Below are positions 20,237 through 29,730 of a DNA stretch of 64,000 nt, piece after piece; the stretch's first letter is position 1; each line of letters opens with the position of its first letter. Below the pieces are notes generated by a model. That model saw nothing but the letters and a program-made list of their open reading frames with translations, ran no database searches and was not told the DNA's origin. Origin of the DNA: CAVVGZ01 sp963841845 (GTDB lineage: Bacteria > Chloroflexota > Anaerolineae > Anaerolineales > Anaerolineaceae). The position numbers and the translations under genes are program-made. The DNA is taken from positions 229,474-293,473 of the forward strand of contig CAWJEG010000009.1 in assembly GCA_963841845.1 (NCBI GenBank), written 5' to 3'.

Positions 20237-20272
20237 AAAAAAACTTCCGGAGAGAATGCATTTCCGGAAGTT
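20237..20272 (-). terminator. Rho-independent terminator for the L,D-transpeptidase gene
   Basis: A 10-bp stem AACTTCCGGA (20242-20251) pairs with TCCGGAAGTT (20263-20272). On the minus strand it is followed by seven T, right for the leftward gene ending at 20375. The plus-strand side has no T run. Confidence 0.7.
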
Positions 20273-20374
20273 AGGGTAAAACCAAAAAATTTTGTTATAT
20301 AACAAAGAACGCTGATTTACCGGGATCCTGTCTCTGGAATTATGAATATCCCATCACACCTGTCAACATGCGGA

Positions 20375-21547
20375 TCAGGCACCACCGGCACCGTAAAAAC
20401 TTGGGTCTGTTGGAGTCCTTCCCGATGGATCCCAAACGTATACCCAATCTCCGACATTGGCCCAATCATAAACCCACCGTGAATCTCCAACTGACATATT
20501 CACACAACCATGGGACTGTTCATAACCAAACATTGCCCGCCAATAAGCCCCATGCAATGCCCTTGCCTCATCAAAATACAAGGTCCAGGGGACATCTTCC
20601 AGGTGGTAATAATCCGATCTGTCTGCTGCAAAAGCGCCGCTCATTGTTTCAAGCGGTTTTTTCTCATAAATCTGGAAAAGACCTGGCCTGGTAAAGTATG
20701 GATCAACTCCGGAAGCAATGAGGGAGGCAAAAACAAGCTCCCGATTTTCATATACTCCGATGGTTTGTTCATGGAGATTCAACTCAATCCAGCGATCTCC
20801 GGGCACACCTTCGGGGGGAGTTTGGTTGACAATTAGCTGGGCAATATTGATATCGTCCACCCATCTATTCAAATCAACCATAAACCATTTGGTCCCATTG
20901 ATTTCTTCAATATCATAAATCTGGACCACGGTTTCACGCGGAATTTCATAATCAAGCTCTTCCGACTGGTAATCGGGACTGCTGCGCGGCCGTGTGGGGC
21001 TGATAATCCAACCAAAATCCTGTTGGGGGGTTTCGCTGAAAGTTAACCCCTGAAATTGCGAATAGCCTGAAATTGGGGAAGCGCGCATCCAACCACCGGA
21101 TTTAGGGCTGACATAGGCATTGCCATCTACAGATACCTGTTCAGTGAAGGATACATATACAATTTCCCCGGCCTGAAGGGGTTTTCCGGATTGACCACCG
21201 TTAATTGCCCCATCCAGCGAACCATATATATAGGCGTTTTCAGTGATCGGGAGATTGATTTTTGCCAGGTTTACCGTTAGCTCGGTGAGGGATTTATCCG
21301 GGTGGCTAGCCGGAAGCGGAGGTGCCGGATATTCAATTCCTTTGGCTGCCAGATCGGAGAGAACTGCCGATGGACCAAGGGGAAGACATTCGGACGTTTG
21401 TTCAGCGTAAAATTCAGGCCGGCAAATAGGCAGCCCGCTGTAAGGTTCATCGCCGGACTCAAAATCTGAAGATGCAATGGCAACATCCCGTGGGATGGAG
21501 GATATGAAGAAAAATAATAGAAGTACCATTAATGGTTTTCGAAACAT
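20375..21547 (-). CDS. L,D-transpeptidase (YkuD domain)
   Basis: About 390 residues from ATG at 21547, which has AGGA 8 nt upstream and starts directly with a signal peptide (FRKPLMVLLLFFFISSI). The frame is open to 21589. An N-terminal region with SH3-like character precedes the catalytic YkuD domain. The active-site block HGAYWRAMFGYEQ and then SHGCVNMS has the conserved His, Ser, Gly and Cys. The enzyme forms 3-3 crosslinks or attaches proteins to peptidoglycan outside the membrane, so this cell has a murein-like wall or at least some peptidoglycan. Confidence 0.93.
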   Translation of the reverse strand: MFRKPLMVLLLFFFISSIPRDVAIASSDFESGDEPYSGLPICRPEFYAEQTSECLPLGPSAVLSDLAAKGIEYPAPPLPASHPDKSLTELTVNLAKINLPITENAYIYGSLDGAINGGQSGKPLQAGEIVYVSFTEQVSVDGNAYVSPKSGGWMRASPISGYSQFQGLTFSETPQQDFGWIISPTRPRSSPDYQSEELDYEIPRETVVQIYDIEEINGTKWFMVDLNRWVDDINIAQLIVNQTPPEGVPGDRWIELNLHEQTIGVYENRELVFASLIASGVDPYFTRPGLFQIYEKKPLETMSGAFAADRSDYYHLEDVPWTLYFDEARALHGAYWRAMFGYEQSHGCVNMSVGDSRWVYDWANVGDWVYVWDPSGRTPTDPSFYGAGGA

Positions 21548-21852
21548 AAAATTTTCCTGATAGGGAGGTCTGGTGATCATGTCCCTCAATTCTAACTTAA
21601 AATTCCCGATATTTATTTAAGAGAGTTTTAACAATTATGACAGCATTATTTTCTGGATTAGGATTTTCTTGATAGTTATCAGAGGTCCAGGAATTCTGTA
21701 GATAATCCTGAGAGAATAAATCATAAATAATTCTGTCCTGGGCGTAAAATCATCCATGATAATATATCCTTATTGCGTGTCAAAATGGACAAAATGGACT
21801 ACAATTTGGGGTGTAATCCAACATATTCCCATAAATTCTTTCAGGTGATGCA
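21548..21852. other. Intergenic region with a short tandem repeat
   Basis: About 305 bp between divergent genes, presumably with both promoters. A 9-bp unit CAAAATGGA occurs twice in a row at 21781-21798. No strong promoter pair is seen. Confidence 0.45.
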
Positions 21853-22575
21853 TTGAAAACGACTATCGTAATTCCAACCTACAACGAGGCAGAGAATCTC
21901 CCTAAACTCGTAGAAGCTTTGTTTGCACTGGGAGATGAGCAGCTCCACATACTTGTTGTCGATGATAACAGTCCGGACGGAACCGGAAAACTTGCTGAGA
22001 ATCTGGGTAAACAATATAACGACAAAGTACATGTGCTAAAACGTCCGGGGAAAATGGGACTCGGATCAGCCTATATCCTAGGGTTTGGAAAGGCCATCGA
22101 AGAAGGCGCAGATGCAATTGGACAGATGGATGCGGATTTCTCCCACCCGCCTGAAAAGGTGCTGGAATTAATCCAAAACCTGCCGGATTTTGATGTTACC
22201 CTGGGATCGCGCTATGTGCCCGGGGGTAGTGTTGACCATAACTGGCCGCTATGGCGAAAAGGATTATCTGCCTTCGGAAATTTTTATTCCAGGGTGATTC
22301 TCAGCATGCCGCTCAGGGATGTTACCGGCGGTTTCCGGCTGTGGAAGCGGGAAACCCTGTTGGGTATGCCGCTGGATAGGGTGCGGTCAAACGGCTATGT
22401 TTTCCAGGTGGAAATGGCATATGTCGCCCATTTGCTGGGATATTCTTTCAAAGAAATCCCCATATATTTTGCCGACCGCCGCTGGGGAAAATCGAAGATG
22501 TCTTTCCGTATTCAACTGGAAGCTGCGTTCCGGGTTTGGAAGCTTCTATGGAATTATCGTGACCTGGAGAGATAA
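21853..22575 (+). CDS. GT2 glycosyltransferase, polyprenol/dolichol-phosphate mannosyltransferase-like
   Basis: 240 residues, the length of the catalytic core only, without C-terminal membrane helices. Motifs of the DPM1/Ppm1 group are visible: VIPTYNEAENL, VVDDNSPDGT, MDADFSHPPE, LGSRYVPGG and VTGGFRLWKRE. It would transfer a sugar from GDP-mannose (or UDP-glucose) to polyprenyl phosphate at the inner membrane face, supplying a lipid-linked sugar for wall or protein glycosylation. The start is TTG, with AGGTGATG just upstream. It converges on ksgA with a 22-nt overlap of the 3' ends. Confidence 0.88.
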   Translation: MKTTIVIPTYNEAENLPKLVEALFALGDEQLHILVVDDNSPDGTGKLAENLGKQYNDKVHVLKRPGKMGLGSAYILGFGKAIEEGADAIGQMDADFSHPPEKVLELIQNLPDFDVTLGSRYVPGGSVDHNWPLWRKGLSAFGNFYSRVILSMPLRDVTGGFRLWKRETLLGMPLDRVRSNGYVFQVEMAYVAHLLGYSFKEIPIYFADRRWGKSKMSFRIQLEAAFRVWKLLWNYRDLER

Positions 22576-23406
22576 TTTTCCGTCAGGTTTTTCCATTCTT
22601 CAATGGTGATAGTCTCAGCTCTTCGCATCGGGTCGATGCCAGATTTATTCAACAGAATTACAATATCATCAGATGGCATTCTTAACCCTGCAGATAAGGC
22701 ATTACGCAGGGTTTTTCTTTTCTGACTGAAACCAGCCCTGGCGAGCAAGAAAAATATATCCAATTTGTCCGGTAGAAATTAAGGGAACTGCATAAAGGTC
22801 AACCCTCAATATTGCTGAATCAACATCGGGAACAGGAAAAAATGCCCCTGCTGGAATTTTCCCGACAATTTTTGGATTTCCGAATACTTGAACGCTAAGG
22901 GATAGCATGCTGGAATTTCCAGGAAGGGCACAAATACGTTCTGCGACTTCCTGCTGAATGGTTAAAACCATTTTTTCCGGTTTACTGGTTGTTCCCAACA
23001 AATGCCGGATTATGGCTGAGGTGATGTTGTAGGGGATATTAGCTATCACGTAATAACCAGAATTGGAAATTAGATCAGACGGATTGATTTTAAGAATATC
23101 CCCCTGAACAATTTCAACATTCTGGAAGGGTTCAAGAACATCTTTAAGGACAGGTATCATTTTCCGGTCCAGTTCAATGGCGATCACTTTACTTGCTTTC
23201 TGGCATAAAACACGGGTCAAGCTGCCTAAACCGGGACCAATTTCCAGGACTACATGACCTTGAAGATCACCGGCAGCATCGGAAACTTTTTCCAGGGCAT
23301 GGTTGTCCACAAGAAAATTTTGCCCGAAGCTTTTCTTTGGTATCAGATGGTATTGCTTCAGCAGGCTTTGGATCTTTAGCGGGGTAAGTTTCAGGGCAGG
23401 ATCCAT
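22554..23406 (-). CDS. ksgA: 16S rRNA dimethyladenosine transferase KsgA, with a frameshift at 22764
   Basis: The protein dimethylates two adenines near the 3' end of 16S rRNA. Visible are FGQNFLVD, the SAM-binding EIGPGLGSLT and NIPYNITS (the NxPY catalytic block). The frame breaks at the three-A run (TTT at 22764-22766 on plus). Removing one base continues STGQ directly into LDIFFLLARAGFSQKRKTL and ends at 22554. The corrected length is about 283 residues, normal for the family. The start is ATG at 23406, overlapping the end of the yabE-like gene by 16 nt; the frame is also open upstream. A gene pair yabE then ksgA is known in Firmicutes. Confidence 0.9.
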
Positions 23407-24779
23407 GGAACATCCGCAGGAGCAGGTGTTAGAAAATAAAGGGTGGTGTCCTGGCTCCAATTTACAAAATCATCATCACTGTAACCCAGATCAATCCAGC
23501 GTTTTCCGGATATTCCACCGCCAACATCGGCGATAACCGCCCTTCCATAGCCAGGAACATACACCTCATGACCTCCAAAAGTTAAGAACCATTGGTAGGT
23601 AACCCCGATAACCCCTTTTTTTAACGGCAGACCAAGGGATGTACCCGAGTGGCAGGTCTCAGTCCCTGAACGGCAGGGGGAATAGGAGGTTGCATAAACT
23701 GGCACTGCCCGGTAGTATTCAATTATTCCATCAGGCGTCTCCAAAGCGTGGGGAACAATTTGTGTTCCAAAACCAATTTTTGAATTCACGGGCTGACGAG
23801 CCACCCATTCTTCTTCGGTCTGGCGGGATGTTTCCTTTCCATTTTCATACCTGATTCTCTGGCTGGAAATTTTTACGCCAGGTTGTCCTGTCTCCAGAAA
23901 CCTTTCCTGGTCCAATTCCAATTCAGGGTCCTGAATATATTCGGTTTCTATAGGTATAAGCGTTTCTTGCAGCAAGACCTCTTCTGAAACACGCACTACT
24001 TGTATCTTTCTATCCGCCGGCAGGCGGTCCAACTCACCTGGAATACTATAATCCAAACCCTGTAATGCGATGCCAGCATCCTGCAAGGCTGCTCCGACAG
24101 TTTCTGCTGCTGATAGACCGGACAGGGTAAGATCACCAGCGATGATCGTAAGTGGACTGGCTTTTTCAAGGGTTATAGTTAGATTTTGCTCAACCTGTTC
24201 ATTTGCAGATGGATTCAGGTGGTCTGAGAGGCTTGTTATAATCCCTTGTTCATAAAGGGTATGACCGACTGTTGGCGCAGCAGTATAAAAGGAAAAATCT
24301 TTGTCATCGTAGACTATTTCTACAGGTTTAGCAGTATCAACCTGCAGGAGGATGGATTTAAGGTCCGGCAGGGGCTTACTGGCGTCTATTAAGGCACCAT
24401 TCCAGCGGATTTTGTCACCGGGAAATATGCGAACACCACCTTCCTGCAGGATATTGCCTGGAAGGATTTCAGTTGTGTAAAATATTTCTGACAACCCGGA
24501 TTGCGGGGTCCATACCTGCGCCTGTTTTGATGTTTTAATTGTAATAACTGGTTTCCAGCCGATGAGATGGTTGAAAGCTGGCAGGATCAGGTCGGCTTGA
24601 CTTGTTTGAATACCGGAATCAGCCAGTGCGCTGCCAACCGTAAGGGCACGGCTATTTATGGAAATGGATTGACCATCCTTGAGGATGGTCACGCGACGAT
24701 ACGAGCCGAAATAAATCAGAGCGAAACCAGATATGATTAATATGATGGAAAGGATGGTGCGATTTTTCTTATTTACCAT
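23391..24779 (-). CDS. YabE-like cell-wall protein: DUF348, G5 and 3D domains
   Basis: 462 residues. An N-terminal membrane anchor (TILSIILIISGFALIYFG) is followed by DUF348-type repeats, for example VTILKDGQSISINSRALTVG, with a related VGHTLYEQGI and VGAALQDAGI. A G5 domain lies in the middle (about residues 260-330). The C-terminal 3D domain shows VYATSYSPC and AVIADVGGGISGKRWIDLGY with conserved Asp residues. The architecture matches YabE/Rpf-like resuscitation-factor proteins, which act on peptidoglycan. The stop overlaps the ksgA start, so the two are coupled. Confidence 0.88.
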   Translation of the reverse strand: MVNKKNRTILSIILIISGFALIYFGSYRRVTILKDGQSISINSRALTVGSALADSGIQTSQADLILPAFNHLIGWKPVITIKTSKQAQVWTPQSGLSEIFYTTEILPGNILQEGGVRIFPGDKIRWNGALIDASKPLPDLKSILLQVDTAKPVEIVYDDKDFSFYTAAPTVGHTLYEQGIITSLSDHLNPSANEQVEQNLTITLEKASPLTIIAGDLTLSGLSAAETVGAALQDAGIALQGLDYSIPGELDRLPADRKIQVVRVSEEVLLQETLIPIETEYIQDPELELDQERFLETGQPGVKISSQRIRYENGKETSRQTEEEWVARQPVNSKIGFGTQIVPHALETPDGIIEYYRAVPVYATSYSPCRSGTETCHSGTSLGLPLKKGVIGVTYQWFLTFGGHEVYVPGYGRAVIADVGGGISGKRWIDLGYSDDDFVNWSQDTTLYFLTPAPADVPWILP

Positions 24780-25021
24780 ACAAAGTTGATTGTATCAAAT
24801 TCTCTGCCGGGGGAACCTGCTTATAGGAGCAGAAATTTCATTCTGATTTATGCAAAGGAAGTAAAAATTAATGCTCTTCCACGAATCCATCGTATCAGGG
24901 CGCCAGTAGAAAAATCCGGGTTATGAACCTATTTTTTCGGAAGGCCGGATATTAAAGAAAAACCCCTCACGATTCTGGAGGGATAAATTCCTGTTCGAGG
25001 GTTTTCTGGATTATTGTCGTG

Positions 25022-25094
25022 TGCCGAGACGCAGGATCGAACTGCGGACACCATGATTTTCAGTCATGTGCTCTACCAGCTGAGCTATCTCGGC
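25022..25094 (-). tRNA. tRNA-Phe (anticodon GAA)
   Basis: A 73-nt cloverleaf on the minus strand. The acceptor GCCGAGA pairs with TCTCGGC, the D-arm is AGCTCAGCTGGTAGAGC, the anticodon loop is CTGAAAA and the T-arm contains GTTCGATCC. The discriminator base is A. The terminal CCA is not encoded (the genome has AC). Confidence 0.97.
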
Positions 25095-25414
25095 ATATTA
25101 ACGTTGGGTCATTTTAACGTTTTGTCTATCCCTTGTCAAGTTTTTGTTTGGGCAGGATTGAGCAGTGTTTTGTTTGAGTTTGTTTATGGTTTTATTGGGT
25201 TCAATATTATAAGATGCAAATTTGGAATGTCACCAATCCCAGGATAAATTTGTTCCAATGGGAGGGAAAAAAGAAGAGAGTATAATGCAAACAATGACCA
25301 GTTGCGTACAATAGTAAATTATCCCAACAAATAAATATTTACCTTAAAATATAACAACAACATATCCAGGCAAAAAATTCAAATTGTTTTCCTTGTTTAG
25401 AGTGATGGAGCCAA
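25095..25414. other. Intergenic region, no gene recognised
   Basis: About 320 bp of AT-rich sequence between tRNA-Phe and the glycerate kinase gene. A short open frame here overlaps the tRNA and has no supporting feature. The promoter of one or both flanking genes is expected here, but I cannot point to it. Confidence 0.45.
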
Positions 25415-26548
25415 ATGAAAAAGCTGATCATTGCCCCGGATTCTTATAAAGGTTCTCTAACTGCAAAGGAAATTTGTGACATCATCGGAGATGTTGCCAT
25501 AGATTATTTTCCCGAACTTGAGATCGTTAAACTGCCAATAGCAGATGGGGGTGAAGGGCTGGTTGATGCGCTGTTATTTGCCGAAATCGGCGAGAAAGTC
25601 CATGTTAGGGTGAAAGACCCGCTTTGGCGGGATATTGAGGCATCCTATGGAATTTTAGCAAATGGTACGGCAGTCATCGAAATGGCAGCCGCTTCCGGTC
25701 TACCCCTTTTAAAGGAGAATGAACGAAATGTAATGGATGCAACAACCTTTGGCACAGGGCAGCTCATCAAGGATGCCCTGGAGAGAGGGTGCCGCCAGTT
25801 TATTTTGGGACTTGGAGGCAGTGCCACCAATGATGGGGGGGCTGGTGCTGCTGGCGCACTGGGAATTAAGTACATTGGAATGGACCAACGGCTTATCTAT
25901 ACCGGTAAGGACCTCCGGTCATTGGTAAGGATTGATGATTCCGGGATTTTAGAAGAATTAAAACAAACTCAATTTACAATCGCTTGTGATGTTACCAATC
26001 CTCTGTATGGCTCAAATGGCGCCGCATCAATTTATGGCCCGCAAAAAGGGGCAAGTCTGCAGGATGTCATCCAGTTGGATGAGGGATTAAGAAACCTGGC
26101 AGACGTAGTTCTGAGACAAACAGGGGTAGATTTACAGGCCATCCCGGGCACCGGGGCAGCCGGCGGCATGCTGGTACCCTTTTTAATATATACCAATGCG
26201 CAGGTGAGGCGTGGGTTGGATGTTGTACTGGACGCCATAAATTTTGACCGGCATCTTCAAGGATGCAATCTGGTCATTACCGGCGAAGGCCGGACAGATT
26301 ATCAAAGCAGCATGGGGAAAGCACTTTCTGGCATCGGACTGCGTGCTATGGCGAAGGGTATCCCGGTAATTGCGATATCGGGTGCCCTGCAAAGCGGTTA
26401 CGAAAGCCTTTATGACAGCGGTATCACCGCATTCTTTTCAACCTGCAGGGAGATTCTTTCCCTGGATACTGCCATAGCCAACGCCGCTGAAAATTTACGA
26501 ATAACATCCGGAGATGTTTTCCGGCTTATAAAATTGGGACTTTCTTAA
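25415..26548 (+). CDS. Glycerate 2-kinase, GlxK/GarK type
   Basis: 377 residues. Begins MKKLIIAPDSYKGSLTAKE, the family's typical N-terminus, followed by IADGGEGLVDAL and GLGGSATNDGGAGAAGALG, and later GEGRTDYQSSMGK. All are classic for glycerate kinase family 1. It phosphorylates D-glycerate to 2-phosphoglycerate with ATP. GGAG lies 5 nt before the ATG. It may feed glycolysis from glycerate, but no partner gene is next to it. Confidence 0.93.
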   Translation: MKKLIIAPDSYKGSLTAKEICDIIGDVAIDYFPELEIVKLPIADGGEGLVDALLFAEIGEKVHVRVKDPLWRDIEASYGILANGTAVIEMAAASGLPLLKENERNVMDATTFGTGQLIKDALERGCRQFILGLGGSATNDGGAGAAGALGIKYIGMDQRLIYTGKDLRSLVRIDDSGILEELKQTQFTIACDVTNPLYGSNGAASIYGPQKGASLQDVIQLDEGLRNLADVVLRQTGVDLQAIPGTGAAGGMLVPFLIYTNAQVRRGLDVVLDAINFDRHLQGCNLVITGEGRTDYQSSMGKALSGIGLRAMAKGIPVIAISGALQSGYESLYDSGITAFFSTCREILSLDTAIANAAENLRITSGDVFRLIKLGLS

Positions 26549-26590
26549 GTATTTTGGTCTAACAGGCACAACAACCTGATTGGGGAAACC

Positions 26591-27494
26591 TTATCGGAAA
26601 AAGATGTCCATTCCGGATTTTATGGCTTGCCAATTTCCCTGAAATGCCAGTGAAATCTCTGTATGGGGTGAAAAACCGCACATCAGGCAATTTTGATCAG
26701 CCCGTCCTTTCAGGTAGCAGCCATGAGTAATGCTGTTGTCAGGATTGGCATTATCGACGAGCCAATCCAGGCAGCGCCATTGATTCCTTTTTAATGCATG
26801 GAGAGCTGCAACAGAATTAAGGATGGGATATCCATTTTTTTTCATCCGGATGATTTGATCGAGAAGTATTTCCCGCTTATCGAAGGGCAGGAAAAGATCC
26901 ACTTGGTGGTTATACGGATAAAAGAATTGGATTGTAATCCCCCTGACTTCTTTGGATAGGAATTCAATTAATTCAGGAATTTCCCCGTAATTTTGGTTAT
27001 TTATGGTGATATGGGCAAATAATTTGGGATGTTCTGATTGGCGAATGTTTTCCATTACTTGATCGAAAATATTGGCACCACGCAGCCGGTTATGGGTTGC
27101 TTTTAATCCATCGATGCTTACCCACAGGATATCAGTCTGGACATTCAATGGAAGGATCCCATTGGTAGTCATCCCGGTGCTCAAGAATAATTTCTTTGCC
27201 TCCTGAACAACATCATGGATGGTGAAATCCTGATCTTTCCAGAGCATCGGTTCCCCGCCTTCGAATACTATCAGGCGGCTGCCTCGTTTTTGAAGATTTG
27301 CAAGCGTGGATTGGATCCTCGGCAAAGGTGGGCTGCTTGCCCTGCATGAGATAAAAAGGACATTGTAAACACTTTAGATTGCATCTGTATGTAAGTTTAT
27401 AGCTGGCGAGATATGGGATTTTCCGCTTAAAAAAATAATAAGAATAAACTACATAAAATGAGGATTGGAGGATTTTCGAATAATTTTTGGACAT
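26591..27494 (-). CDS. Radical SAM protein of unknown function, with a frameshift at 27324
   Basis: The corrected protein is about 300 residues. The [4Fe-4S]-SAM motif is CNLKCLQC (CxxxCxxC) in the N-terminal part, after YKLTYR. Frame is lost at a three-A run on plus (27324-27326). Dropping one base joins MQGKQPT to LPRIQSTLANLQKRGSRLIVFEGGEP, where GGEP is the usual SAM-binding motif. The C-terminal part carries three more Cys in HGCYLKGRADQNCLMCGF, possibly an auxiliary cluster ligand set but shorter than a standard SPASM domain. I cannot assign a substrate. Its convergent neighbour is glycerate kinase. Confidence 0.8.
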
Positions 27495-27649
27495 GTATTG
27501 GTCAGATCTGGTAATCTAATTATATGCGAAAGCCAGGATCAATCTTTAAAAATAGGTTTCAGAAGCTCCTGCCCCCCGGTTTGACAGCTTAATCCGCCAA
27601 GACTAAAATCATTTTATAACCCGGTAACCTTGATTGACTACAGGTAGAT

Positions 27650-28288
27650 TTGAGGCTGTCATTGCAAAAAAAATGGTCGGATAGATTCGTGATCGGTCTA
27701 ACTGGAAATATTGGCACTGGAAAAAGCGTTGTCCGCAGGATGCTGGAACATTTGGGTGCCTATGGGATTGATGCGGACCGACTGGGCCACGAAGCAATCG
27801 AATCAGGTTCAATTGGATATACACAGGTTATAAATGAATTTGGATTAGAAATTCTCACCGATCAAGGGGAAATTGACCGGAAAAAATTAGGGGATATTGT
27901 TTTTTCTTCTCCAAAGAAGCTGGAAGTTTTGGAAAACATCATTCATCCATTCGTAATAATGAAATTAGATGAATTAATTCAAGATTCGTTTTCTCCGGTG
28001 ATTGTTATTGAAGCGATAAAATTATTGGAGACAAATATTGCACATGATTGTGACAGTATATGGGTTACCTGGGTATCCGAAGAGCAGCAAATAAACCGGC
28101 TTATCCAGGGACGGGGGATGACATACAACGATGCACAACATCGGGTATCCGTCCAATCATCGCAGATCGATAAATTGAGGAAAGCCGATCTCATTATCCG
28201 CACAGGAGACTCCTTTGAGCAAACCTGGAACCAGGTTGATAGCTGGCTGGAAAAAAATACTGCCAACCGAGTATTTGAATCGAATTAA
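27650..28288 (+). CDS. coaE: Dephospho-CoA kinase
   Basis: 212 residues. The P-loop GLTGNIGTGKSVVRRML, the DADRLGHEAI segment and IHPFV match CoaE. It phosphorylates dephospho-CoA, the last step of coenzyme A synthesis. The start is TTG with AGGTAGA upstream. The next gene's frame begins within 40 nt of the stop. Confidence 0.92.
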   Translation: MRLSLQKKWSDRFVIGLTGNIGTGKSVVRRMLEHLGAYGIDADRLGHEAIESGSIGYTQVINEFGLEILTDQGEIDRKKLGDIVFSSPKKLEVLENIIHPFVIMKLDELIQDSFSPVIVIEAIKLLETNIAHDCDSIWVTWVSEEQQINRLIQGRGMTYNDAQHRVSVQSSQIDKLRKADLIIRTGDSFEQTWNQVDSWLEKNTANRVFESN

Positions 28289-28325
28289 GCGGTGTTCCGA
28301 TTCACTGGAAAACGACTCCGGTTTC

Positions 28326-28814
28326 ATGATCATCCGTGCAACCCCAACACAATCGGAATGGATCGCCCATTTCGTGCAAGGCATCTATGGGGATGAAAGA
28401 CAAATCAACTCTACACAAATTACTGCAAAGTTAAGTGAAAAAGCAATTTTGTTATTAATAAAAGAAGGAATGATTTCAGGGATATTGGAATGGTTGGGCG
28501 AACAACGGATTTCGCAAACGACAGAAATCATTTTGGGCACAGAGCTGCCAATTGAAACCATTCTGCCTTTATTTATCAAAAGGATGGAGAAAATCTCCCG
28601 GGATTATCATTGCGCTATGGCATTGGTTGTTCCGGGTAAACAACTTCTTTCGTTGACAGAATTGTGGGGGGATTTAGGATATCACGCCGTAAAGCCAGAT
28701 GAACTTGGAGTTTTATCATGGCAAAAAGCGGCTTTCAACCTGGCCAGGCTGGACGATGGATTATTGTTCAAGCATTTGGAGACTGATGAGGATTCGCACA
28801 GTGTAATGAGGTAA
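28326..28814 (+). CDS. Hypothetical protein, possibly GNAT-related
   Basis: About 162 residues from the ATG at 28326 (the frame is open further 5'). MIIRATPTQSEW resembles the first strand of GNAT acetyltransferases, and the ALVVPGKQLLSLTELWGDLGYH segment near the end could be the acetyl-CoA-binding part. I am not confident in the fold. It lies between coaE and cdaA on the same strand and is probably in that operon. Confidence 0.55.
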   Translation: MIIRATPTQSEWIAHFVQGIYGDERQINSTQITAKLSEKAILLLIKEGMISGILEWLGEQRISQTTEIILGTELPIETILPLFIKRMEKISRDYHCAMALVVPGKQLLSLTELWGDLGYHAVKPDELGVLSWQKAAFNLARLDDGLLFKHLETDEDSHSVMR

Positions 28815-28840
28815 AATACAAAGGAGCAACAGGTTTAAAA

Positions 28841-29725
28841 GTGCCAGATTTTATTAGTGAACTGATATTTCTATTTGAACGATTAAACTGGCTGAGTCTG
28901 TTAGATATTTTCCTTGTCGCATTGGTGATTTACGGGATCCTAATTGTGGTGAGGGATACACGGGCAGTCATGCTTTTACGCGGCGTGACCATCCTGATTA
29001 TCCTCCTGAGCCTTCTCACCAGCCTGGTAAGTTTACCTGCCTTCTCATGGTTGGTCCGAACTACATTGCCGGCGCTTTTCCTTGCCATTCCAGTGATTTT
29101 TGCACCGGAAATTCGGAGAGGATTGGAACGCCTGGGTAGGGCGGGCTCAACAACAGTGCTTGGCAGGCAGAAGACTACCCGTGATATGGAAATGGAGAAA
29201 ACAATCCATAGTGTCGTTACAGCTGCCGCCCGTCTATCTGCCAGGCAGCATGGGGCTTTAATTATTTTTCAAAGAATGGATGATCTGGAGGATTATCTTC
29301 AAACCGGCGTTCGTTTAAATGCGGATGTGACAGCCGAATTGCTCCTGCAGATTTTTTATCCAAATACGCCTCTGCATGATGGTGCGGTAATCATCGGAGA
29401 AAATAAGATTATTGCCGCAGCAACCGTTATGCCATTATCCTCAAGTGGTGTGCTAAATAAAATGGTTGAGAGACGAATGGGATTGCGACACCGCGCCGGG
29501 CTTGGTATTTCTGAGGCAAGCGATGCAATTGCAGTGGTCATATCAGAAGAAACCGGGTCAATTTCCATCGCTCATAACGGGCAAATGATCCGGCGTCTTG
29601 ACAGTGAGCGCCTGGAAAACATTCTTAAGGCGTTTTTCCAACCAAACGAATCCGATGCTAATATTTTTGAATTGATTCTTCGCCCGATAAGGGATTTATT
29701 TTCTGTGAAACAGAATGAGGAGTAA
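28841..29725 (+). CDS. cdaA: Diadenylate cyclase CdaA
   Basis: 294 residues. Three N-terminal membrane helices (about residues 20-85) precede a DAC domain with the catalytic DGA (LHDGAVII, about 180-182) and RHR (MGLRHRAG, about 216-218). It makes cyclic di-AMP from two ATP at the membrane. The start is GTG with AGGT upstream. The cdaR gene starts 5 nt after the stop. Confidence 0.95.
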   Translation: MPDFISELIFLFERLNWLSLLDIFLVALVIYGILIVVRDTRAVMLLRGVTILIILLSLLTSLVSLPAFSWLVRTTLPALFLAIPVIFAPEIRRGLERLGRAGSTTVLGRQKTTRDMEMEKTIHSVVTAAARLSARQHGALIIFQRMDDLEDYLQTGVRLNADVTAELLLQIFYPNTPLHDGAVIIGENKIIAAATVMPLSSSGVLNKMVERRMGLRHRAGLGISEASDAIAVVISEETGSISIAHNGQMIRRLDSERLENILKAFFQPNESDANIFELILRPIRDLFSVKQNEE

Positions 29726-29730
29726 GTAGA

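Noticed and set aside
25014..25247. A short plus-strand frame near the tRNA
   Set aside because: It overlaps tRNA-Phe and has no ribosome site or motif.
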